A stretch of DNA of 64,000 nt from Apoderus coryli (taxonomy: Eukaryota > Arthropoda > Insecta > Coleoptera > Attelabidae). Location of the stretch: positions 9,406,869 through 9,470,868 of the forward strand of contig OU452209.1 of assembly GCA_911728435.2 (NCBI GenBank), in the 5' to 3' direction. The position numbers were made by a program, and so were the translations under genes. Below the pieces are notes generated by a model. It searched no databases and was not told the DNA's origin. It saw only the letters and a list, made by a program, of their open reading frames with translations. Positions 56,011 to 64,000 of this stretch are shown here, one piece after another (position 1 is the stretch's first letter; each line of letters opens with the position of its first letter).

Positions 56011-57091
56011 TTATTTTTTCTGTGACGGGAAAAAAGTTTGACATATTTCCTCTCTTGACAGGTAATAAAATATCACTTTTTATCCCCGGGAAAAAAGTGA
56101 GTACTTTTTTCCCGGACACATAAGTAACGGTAGATATTTAATTTTAGGACATTTTATTATACAAAAGTTACATTTTCTTTATATATGAAAACTCGCAATA
56201 ATTTGTGACGCTACTTTTGCTGCTTCTACTGACTCCGGTGGAGTGTTCGCAACTTTTAAATTAAATCACAGAATGAAATTGACAGATATTTGATTACTGA
56301 AAGGTTTTTAAAACTTCAAATTTCACTTGGATAATTTTCTGACTTTTTTCAATATTAAATCGAAGTCTCAGAAAAAAATAGTGTATCATACACGGGAAAA
56401 AAGTTAGATTTTAGCTCGAGCTAAAATCTAGTACTTTTTTCCCTTGTATAATAAATAACTATTATTAATATCCCAAATAAATTAAATTTTATTACAGTGT
56501 AAAAAATCTAGTTGTTCAACGAAGTCCAAAATCATTTCAAATACATCAACTGGTATTGTTGGAGGGATATAGACAACAAGAACAACAAAATAAACGTCAA
56601 ATTGTATAAAACATTTACAAACAAGAAAACTTTTTAAAAATAGTTATTTATTATACAAGGGAAAAAAGTACTAGATTTTAGCTCGAGGTTGTGTTGTCAC
56701 AAAAACCGAGAGCTAAAATCTAACTTTTTTCCCGTGTATGATACACTATTTTTTTTCTGAGACGGGAAAAACTTCGATTTAATATTGAAAAAAGTCAGAA
56801 AATTATCCAAGTTTATCTGTCAATTTCAATCTGTGATTTAATTTAAAAATTGCGAACCCTCCACCGGAGTCAGTAGAAGCAGCAAAAGTAGCGTCACAAA
56901 TTATTGCCAGTTTTGATAGATAAAGAAAATGTAACTTTTGTATAATAAAATTTCCTAGAATTAAATATCTACCGTTACTTATGTGTCCGGGAAAAAAGTA
57001 CTCACTTTTTTCCCGGGGATAAAAAGTGACATTTTATTACCTGTCAAGAGAGTAAATATGTAAAACTTTTTTCCCGTCACAGAAAAAATAA
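56011..57091. repeat. Foldback element rich in GGGAAAAAAG
   Basis: Arms 56,011-56,467 and 56,640-57,091 are inverted copies, outer end TTATTTTTTCTGTGACGGG. Each arm also contains smaller hairpins pairing GGGAAAAAAGT with ACTTTTTTCCC (56,088-56,116; 56,388-56,444; and their partners). The right arm has an extra segment of about 25 bp inside TAGCTCGAGCTA. Non-coding; ends about 120 bp before the start codon of the host gene. Confidence 0.9.
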
Positions 57092-57211
57092 TATATTTAT
57101 AATATCTAAAATGACCCAAAACATCCCTTCATCGAATGAAACCATATTTTTAATAATATATTCTCTTTTCAGAACGTTTGGTTAAACTTAAAATAAAGTA
57201 CTGACAGTAAA

Positions 57212-57291
57212 ATGGCTTCCTTACAGAACTCGAAAAATAAGCGGGTAAAAGCTCCTAAAAATTTAATAAAGCGTCAATCCAGCCTAATAAG
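57212..57291 (+). CDS. Exon 1 of the tandem-domain gene
   Basis: MASLQNSKNKRVKAPKNL and following, 26 codons plus two bases, basic. Donor AAG|GTAAGT at 57,292. Confidence 0.7.
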
Positions 57292-60200
57292 GTAAGTTAT
57301 GAGTTTATTGTTAGTATATCTTTTATATAGGGATCGGTTTTTAGCATAATTTACATTTATAATAAAAATGCAAAGCAGCTAATTTTACCAGTAATACCTA
57401 CGAATTCCACTATATTACTTTTCTACAAAATAAAAATTGCCCAGATTGCAATTGATAATTATCATACTATAGCTGAATTTAAAATGAAAGCAAACGCAAC
57501 GTAATGTTTTTTAGATTCTAATAGAGTAATAATAAACTAATATACAGGGTATCGCATATGTGCGGGCGGATGATATCTCAAGATCTATAATTGCTTATGC
57601 AAAAACGGTTAGCCTTAACCTCATGAAATATGATTCAATAAAATGTATATGAGAGTGATATCTCGGATTTAAGCAGACTTACAGGGTGTGCCATTTAACA
57701 TTTCCAAAAAAAAATACAATTTAGAAAATGTGATCACCCTGAAAAATTAGAAACCACAGGTCAATGAAATCTAGTAAAACGTAAAAAAGAAGGGAATTCA
57801 AATCGAGCTGCACGAAAAATTGGTATGTTTTTGGTGTCTGTAGTAACCACAACGCCTTAAATTTATGTCAAAATTAAGCCATAATTACAAATATTCCAAA
57901 AACTCCTGGTCCTAGGCATATCAACCATTGTGTCATTTTTTTTACTTTTACTTATTCACTTATTTAAAAATATACAGGATGTTGCATTAAGAAAAAGCAA
58001 GTTTGATTTGCTGCGCGTTTGTGAACTACCCTGTATAATTCGAAACATTTTTGGGTCGTACATCTCTTCAGTGCCTAAAAGTTTTGTGAAGGATTCGTTT
58101 GTCTATCGCTTAAAAATGAGATATCTTCCGCCCACATATAAGATGTCCTGTTTAAAACGGCATCAGGGTCGGCAAAAAAAAACACGTTTAAAAAAACAAA
58201 AAAAAACATTATTTGGTTTTAAACTGTTTAAAATGGGTACCTACTAAATGAAAAAAAAAACATGTTTTAAATGTGTCGCAAACACTATAATGCACATAAT
58301 ATATTAGGTATATTACAATTATTGTGGAACCTGCTGAAATTTGAATAGAAATGTTTACATTTTTTAAAGACAGTGGAAATCCTACTAGTTCAGACCTAGA
58401 CCATTTTTCAAAAAGATTTAAAATAGCAATGACGCCAGCGTCCCAGATGTGCCACTATTTTGAAAATATGGTAAATAAAATTTAGTTCAAATTAATCATG
58501 GTGATAGGCTAACTGTACGCTACTGCTGTTAATATATTTTGCGTCTATAATTAACCAATTGCCTGTTTTTAGTTGTAATCTAATTTAAAAAATTTTTAGA
58601 AAAGAGATGTACTTGAGGAAGGCTAATGAGTCGAAACCTTGTACGTGAAATAAAGTAATATTTCAAAAGAAAAAATTCCCTTTTAAAATAGAACCTGATA
58701 TCACAAGAAAGAAAAATAATTTGTTAAAAAAATTGCAACAGGGTTCAAGAAAAACACAATATTAAAATAATTAATATATCCTATTTGTACTGATTCATAT
58801 TTATGCACATGTTTTCAGCATTCCCGATACCAGAGAGGCACCAATCGGAAGTTCTCCAAGTTATGATAGAAACGCTACAGGTGAACTTTGTGTCAATTCT
58901 GAAATTTTGCCAACAAAAGAAACAAAAGCGCCTTTAATTTGGTACAAAAGCCCAGATAAACTAAAATCTAAACAAGATGTTGCCGAAGACAAGTCTGGTA
59001 AATGGGTGATATATGTAAAACACGATGAAATAGATGGTTTTTGGAAACAACTTAGACGTCTTATTTATGCAGAACGGCTGAATTGTATTGCATGCTCCAC
59101 AGAAGCATCTTGTAAAAGCAATTCTTCCCGCACACATGTTCTACGTAAGTAATTTATAAGGTGTACATCAAAAAAAATCCCTCTATTAACATGAAAAATT
59201 TATGTATTGGAATTTTTACAAAAAACATTATAAATGCAAAAACAATCAAGGACACACCAGCAGTGGCGTTCAACTTAAAGGAGATGTACGAGTACCTACC
59301 GACTCACTCTAATTATTAACGTTGCTGTTAAAAGCACAATAATTAATGTTCAGTAACAATCTACGTATTTGGAGAAATACGTAATAAATTGCGTTGTGAG
59401 CACCTTGAGGCTTTGAACTTTGCTACTTTCTTATGATGCCATAATCAGAATTGAGTTGCACACTATAGTTAATCTCTTGGAATGTTAAGTACAAGTTTTC
59501 ACTAAAAGCTTCTTTTTTTACCTTTTATTGCCTATAGGAGGCCGCCCGTTTTTACTTGTACCTAGCACGGTCCTGAACGGTTAATGAATAGATGTTTTAC
59601 AAAATTTTCACTTGTTTCGTAAAATTACCCTTAAAAATACTTGAAACGCTTTTTAAAATTGAAAAGTCAAAATTGCTTTCAATATCTGAATTTTTTTTTT
59701 TTAAGAACTACTGAACCTATCCAAGGTGTATAGAAAACTATACATCGGAGAATTTAAAAAATTTGGCAGTGTAACTATGTCGACGGGGGCACATGAGGTA
59801 AAATAGTTATTGACACTTCTGGTTATACCCGAAATAGGTGTCAACTTGCTTCTTTCAAATGAAACACGTATATATTATCACAGTTTTTGACTCGTAAAAT
59901 TTCAACTTTCTGTATCACGTCCTATAGTTCTAACTTATTTAAGGTTTTATGTCAAAAGTGACGTTTGCGGGGTCTAAAATATTTATAAACGCTTCCTATA
60001 AGTAAATCTTCATTAATTCAATTACATACCTACTAATTTCTATCTCAAAAATAGTCATTTTATGAGAATGTTGAACTATTTTGGTAAATATTTATACAGC
60101 GTGTGCAAAATATCACATCAAACATGTAAATGAGGAAGCTATCAAAAGTCAATATATTTGAATATAAACCGCAATATTTTATTAACCAATAAAAATAAGG

Positions 60201-62636
60201 GTAAATTTGTATAAGGTTGTATGTCTCTAAAATGTTTAGTTTTTGAAATATTGTCAAATGAGTAAATTGCATACGGCAACTTTATTACAACTTTTAAGTT
60301 TAAATACATCTAGGTAGCAATGACTTCAATGAAAATCAAAAACTCTCATTATGACGCTGCCACTTACCAGTTTAAAATTACCAATAACAATGCCGGGGTA
60401 TTGAAATTAATTATACCCATGAAGATTATTTAAATTTATTTATTAATTGTAGACAATGTAATAAAGTAATATCAATAACATGTGACACATCACAGGAACT
60501 GAAACCATCTCAACATGCTGTTAAACAAATTATTGAAAATTGTAAGAATTTTGGACATCTGAATGTAATATTTCATTTAAAAAAGGAAAACACTAAATAT
60601 GTAGAACAATTCAAAGAAACAATAATTTTAAAGTTAATGTCCGAATTGACGACTTTGGACTTCTAGACATTTTACGCATCTTAGCAACAATTATTTATGA
60701 GTCGCTCTTCTTATTGACTCACGTCTTAAATTTACGAATTAATTTCGCACTCGCTGCGAGCCGAGGGGGCTTAGTTTAGATGTCAATGTAATGTATTCAG
60801 TTTATTGTTTATTTGATGTTGTTCTTGTTAATGTTTTTGTTACATAATTATTAATAAAACACAAAAATCCAGTAGCGTACGTTTTTTTTTGTTAGACATT
60901 TTCTTTAAAGGTTCGTTTATAACGCCACTGACTTGATAAATTTTGTGAAGCTAGGACCGAATGAGTCCCATAACACTACAAAGAAGACTTAATTAACACA
61001 CTGTATATAATTTGTTAATATATTCACTTGTTTTCCAAAATAGCAAATTACAGTGTGTGTAAACTTTACCGCATAAAAATTTTCTATGTAACCCATTTTA
61101 TTAGGTATAGTTTTGCAACGGAAGTTTCGAGCAATTTCTATGAGAATGAACAGTACGGCAATATCTAGAAAGCAAAAAAATGCATGGAGCATTTATTTGT
61201 ATGGTAATAGGAAATAAAAAGTCTGACTCCACAAAATCAATCATGATTTTGTGGAGTCAGACTTTTTATTTCCTATTACAATACATTCACTCCACTTCAG
61301 AATGGACTACTTCTTTAAAATTTATTTGTATATTCAAAGTAAAATTTAGATCAGGTGACTGTTGTTTTTTGTTGTTTATAACATAACCTGTCAGTTTGAA
61401 ATGTTCAACGTCAAATTCAAATTCTCACACACACTGCGAGGGCAAACCGTTTCAGGATTCTAGGAAAACAGAAAAAATCTTGAGCATTAACAATTATCAA
61501 GAATAGTCGAGAATAAAATATTCTTAGACAGATAAACAATAAAAAATAAATAACCTTATAAAAAATTTTAGGACCCTATTTTGGGGATGTGTAGAACGTG
61601 TATAAGTTAATTTCGCTACAAAATGTAGAAATACTCTTGTTCAGTGATATAAATTTAATAATTTAAATAATTTTTTTGAACTTGGACAAGAACTCTATTC
61701 TGTACGATTTTGTTATTATATGAGACTTTATTTATTTCAGATATTATGACAGACGACTACAATAATATTGATGACGTCGTAAACACTTTAGACATATTGC
61801 AGTCAAATGAACTAATACCGTTATATGAACCAGTCATTCACTACTACAAAATGAGTCAACATTGTTCACAAATACTTTATCTGTTTGGCTTTAATACATC
61901 TCTTTATTCGTCGAATACTATACGCCAAGGAGTTAAAAATGAGTGGGATCCTGAGAAACATATATTTTATGCTGATGCAAAGAACAGAAAAATTATATCT
62001 AATTGCGATGTAAACCCTACAGATATATCCGATATGACAAAAAGCGTTTTTGCAATAAACAATGTATATAATAATACTGATGAAACTTTTTGTGAATATG
62101 ATGGAATTCCGTTAATGGAAGATGAACTTGGTGCAATGGTTTTTACGAATGTCCCTTCCAGAATAAACATTATTTGGCACTTGATTAAAGACGCTGTAGT
62201 CAAAGGTTACCTATGGGCTGCAAAAATATCTCTAGCAGGTGCAGATTTAAAACGGTACCAAATCCTCGTTTATACACCAAATTATAAGGACATTGATTAT
62301 GCTATAACTATAGTAGATAATTTGGAAGTATTACGACTAAAATCATTCAGACAACGTTTTGCATATAAGAGAAATATTGCCCAAAATGTACCTGGAATTA
62401 TTTCAGTTGTTTTAAGAGAGAGAGCACTAGAGAAACGTGCTAGGCAATCTTCAATTGAAAAGTTTTCGTATGTGTATGATGTGAACAAAAAAATAATGAT
62501 CACTGATGGGTCTGTCATTCCTTCAACAGTTTTGTCATCTAAAAGTAGATGGTTGCATGCTAAAAATAACAAGTATCCATGGAAAGATGTAATTCAGCAA
62601 AAAGTTGGTTGCTGGCAGGTAATAATTAGTTTCTAA
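57212..62636 (+). CDS. Predicted host gene, tandem DUF1917/BLES03-like domains (three exons)
   Basis: Exons 57,212-57,291, 58,819-59,144 and 61,741-62,636 join in phase at GT-AG sites (AAG|GTAAGT; TTTTCAG|C; CTAC|GTAAGT; TTTCAG|AT), giving about 433 residues. Start: AAAATGG context, lysine-rich N-terminus. Domain A: SGKWVIYVKHDEIDGFW, ACSTEAS, RTHVLHIMTDDYNNIDDV. Domain B: GAMVFTNVPSRINIIWHLI, AAKISLAG, RYQILVYTPNYKDIDYAI. The two align with each other across the exon 2/3 junction, which confirms the splice. The pattern (GKW..., K-x-ST, VYT-x-D/NY-x-D) resembles the DUF1917/C11orf68 family of eIF4E-like fold, of unknown exact role. A strong acceptor at 57,171-57,172 suggests an upstream non-coding exon. 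A donor CAG|GTAATA at 62,619 may continue the gene; otherwise it stops at 62,634-62,636. Gene model firm, family moderate. Confidence 0.72.
57545..58150. mobile_element. MITE in intron 1, TIRs about 40 bp
   Basis: CAGGGTATCGCATATGTGCG and the inverse of CCACATATAAGATGTCCTG, with GGCGGATGATATCTCA/TGAGATATCTTCCGCC further in. TA precedes the left end. Other CAGGGTG-type ends inside (57,681; 57,975) suggest nested copies. The 105-codon frame 57,930-58,247 has no motif. Confidence 0.65.
58819..59144 (+). CDS. Exon 2 of the tandem-domain gene
   Basis: Acceptor ATGTTTTCAG before 58,819. Reads SIPDTREAPIGSSPSYDRN to SNSSRTHVL with one base over; donor GTAAGT at 59,145. Holds the first half of domain A. 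Confidence 0.75.
59145..60319 (+). other. Intron 2, proximal part
   Basis: No recognised gene or element. Longest frames are short and AT-driven. Confidence 0.5.
60320..60666 (+). pseudogene. Unrecognised reading frame in intron 2, one frameshift
   Basis: ATG 60,320 opens MTSMKIKNSHYDAATYQFKI then TNNNAG. After a one-base shift in the GGGG run (60,394-60,397) it continues IEINYTHEDYLNLFINCRQC, NKVISITCDTSQELKPSQ, HAVKQIIENCKNFGHLNVIF and so on to TAG 60,664-60,666, about 115 residues. Codon use looks protein-like and a polyadenylation signal AATAAA follows near 60,853. I do not recognise the family. It does not fit as an exon of the surrounding gene: it ends in a stop, and exons 2 and 3 join without it. 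Could be a retrocopy or transposon remnant. Confidence 0.5.
60667..61740 (+). other. Intron 2, distal part
   Basis: No gene recognised. Contains the 61,204-61,279 hairpin and ends in a polypyrimidine tract and acceptor for exon 3. Confidence 0.5.
61204..61279. repeat. Perfect 36-bp hairpin with 4-nt loop
   Basis: GTAATAGGAAATAAAAAGTC to AAAATCA pairs exactly with its inverse, loop ATCA. Lies in intron 2. Size is in the range of a small-RNA hairpin, but it could equally be a tiny foldback repeat. Confidence 0.9.
61741..62636 (+). CDS. Exon 3 of the tandem-domain gene
   Basis: Acceptor TTTATTTCAG before 61,741. The codon split across the intron gives H, then IMTDDYNNIDDVVNTLDIL completing domain A, followed by domain B and a basic, serine-rich tail. 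The last residues before the possible donor at 62,619 are QQKVGCWQ, resembling the start of each domain (GKW/GCW). Confidence 0.78.
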
Positions 62637-63019
62637 ACAAGGTTTGCTATAATTGAACAAACTCGAACCATCAAAAATTAGTTAAATATAAGCCGCTACA
62701 GGTAAATCCACATGCAACGATTTTTTAATCATTATTTATATGTACCCTACCTTTTAATTAATGGTTAAAATACTTTGAACATAATGAAATCTACTACTAT
62801 AACTTTTTTGACAAAGAGATGTTGTAACGTAACAAGCAATTCATATAACTTTTTTGTTATTTGAGATAATTGATTTCTGCAAAAACTAGCAATTTTGACC
62901 GTAGAATAAGATATAGTAAGCTGTTTTATTACAGGACCATTCGCACAGTTACTGTAACATATTTGTGTATTTTTTTCATTATGGGACACCCTGTATAATA
63001 AGAGATTTTTCGTAATATA
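62637..63019. other. Downstream of exon 3, no separate gene recognised
   Basis: Either the next intron (if the donor at 62,619 is used) or 3' flank. CACCCTGTATAATA at 62,987 resembles a mariner-type TIR end. Confidence 0.45.
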
Positions 63020-63764
63020 CCGGGTCGGGCAGTACGTTCGCCTCGGTCTCTCATAGCCTAACAAAATTGAAATTTTGTTTACGTGGGTGTATGGAGGTCT
63101 ACCAGAAGCATTTAACAAAAATATTTTTAAATATACCGGGTGTTCCAGAAAAGTGTGGCATATCAAAGTTATATTTTTTTAAATGGAACACCCAGTATTT
63201 TTTGGATTTTTTGAAGACTTTGGATAAATAAAGTAAAGTTATTGATATGGTCCCTATACCTAAATCTACCCGTTTGGCCAATTTTTACGTTTTTTGCAAA
63301 AAATAGGGTCATTTGAAAAACATTCTATGCGTTTATTTTTTTAACTAAACCGCTTAAGATTTTAAAATGGCAAGTGGATAGGACATACATTCGGTCGGTG
63401 TATAGCCCAATTGTAAATATTGTACAGGGTGGTCACAAAACAATAAACGCACAGAATGTTTTTCAAAATGACCCTATTTTTTGCAAAAAACGCAAAAATT
63501 GTCCAAACGGGTAGATTTAATTATAGGGATCACAATAACTTTACTTTATTTTATCCAAAGCCTTCAAAAATCCAAAAAATACTGGGTGTTCAATTTAAAA
63601 AAATATAACTTTGATATGCCACACTTTTCTGGGACACCTGGTATAATAAAAAACATTTTTGTTAAATGCTCCTGGTAGACCTACATACACCCACGTAAAC
63701 AAAATTTGCAATTTCAATTTTGTTAGGCTATGAGAGACCGAGGCGAATGTACTGCCCGACCCGG
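63020..63764. mobile_element. Foldback MITE, 745 bp, TA target
   Basis: Ends CCGGGTCGGGCAGTA and TACTGCCCGACCCGG flanked by TA (63,018-63,019 and 63,765-63,766). The arms, about 330 bp each, are inverted copies. Each arm contains a smaller inverted repeat (CCGGGTGTTCCA..GGAACACCCAG, about 63,138-63,197, and its partner near 63,580-63,645). Short open frames in the arms are mirror images of each other and not genes. Confidence 0.88.
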
Positions 63765-63766
63765 TA

Positions 63767-64000
63767 TACCAAGTTATAAATATTTTTTAAACCTAACAAT
63801 ATATTTGACTTTAAGAAAATAATCCATCCAAGTTTCAACTGTTTTACACCCCAAAAAATTAGTAAAAACAATTAACCAAACTAATTTATTGTAACAATTA
63901 CGTAATTGAGGATTTTTTTGACAACAAATGATACATATATTAAAGTGTCAACAATATGTAGGTACTTTACATAAACTAGAAATAACTATAAACAATCAAA
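63767..64000. other. Right edge, AT-rich
   Basis: Nothing recognised. Confidence 0.4.

Noticed and set aside
60320..60666. An additional exon of the tandem-domain gene
   Set aside because: Its open frame ends in a stop, available acceptors give the wrong phase, and exon 2 joins exon 3 directly to complete a domain that aligns with the second domain.
62765..63678. Open frames of 60-133 codons near the right edge
   Set aside because: They lie wholly or partly in the foldback MITE arms; the frames around 63,099-63,281 and 63,481-63,678 are mirror images of one another.

Overview
The window looks like a repeat-dominated, AT-rich stretch of an insect nuclear genome. It contains BEL/Pao, Ty1/copia and Ty3/gypsy LTR elements, Jockey-like and RTE-like LINEs, a Penelope-like element, long-TIR mariners, hAT- and pogo-type relics and many foldback elements. 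Tracts rich in TAGGTA/ACCTA occur around 5.4-7 kb. The mix suggests an aphid, beetle or similar insect, but I cannot name the species from sequence alone. There is nothing prokaryotic here.

Layout. 1-2269: a copia element on the minus strand, running off the left edge, inserted into a BEL element whose integrase and 3' LTR continue to 3930. 4.0-5.4 kb: two foldback repeats. 5.4-7.4 kb: gene-free DNA. 7.45-7.7 kb: a minisatellite. 7.8-10.8 kb: a frameshifted Jockey-like LINE with a TTA-repeat tail. 11,216-26,482: one nest with perfect target-site duplications. It consists of a degraded BEL element (TSD GACTG), a mariner with an intact transposase and 340-bp TIRs inserted in its leader, a complete intact BEL element (TSD ACAAT) inserted in its right LTR, and a hAT-type MITE (TSD GTTCATAC) inserted in the right LTR of that element. 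27.5-31.7 kb: a satellite of about 45-bp hairpin-bearing monomers organised in a higher-order repeat of about 955 bp. 31.7-33.6 kb: a head-to-head inverted Penelope-like element with a hammerhead-ribozyme-like motif. 34.2-35.4 kb: a pogo-like relic. 37.2-40.9 kb: a degraded RTE-like LINE. 41,525-52,162: a degraded mariner split by a foldback composite of about 8.9 kb. The composite's long inverted arms are built of roughly 140-bp monomers. 52.7-56 kb: a THAP-like relic and a LINE relic split by a gypsy gag-protease fragment. 56.0-57.1 kb: a foldback repeat rich in GGGAAAAAAG.

The only convincing host gene is at 57,212-62,636 (+). Three exons join in frame at GT-AG sites to give about 433 residues with two related domains. 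Each resembles the DUF1917/BLES03 (C11orf68-like, eIF4E-like fold) family. A strong splice donor at 62,619 means the gene may continue further, possibly into another repeat unit. Its introns hold a MITE, a frameshifted unrelated reading frame and a perfect 36-bp hairpin. The right end (63,020-63,764) is another long foldback element.

Almost every open reading frame is therefore transposon-derived. By eye, the youngest insertions are the intact BEL element (identical LTRs), the mariner (indistinguishable TIRs) and the Penelope inverted dimer (arms nearly identical).
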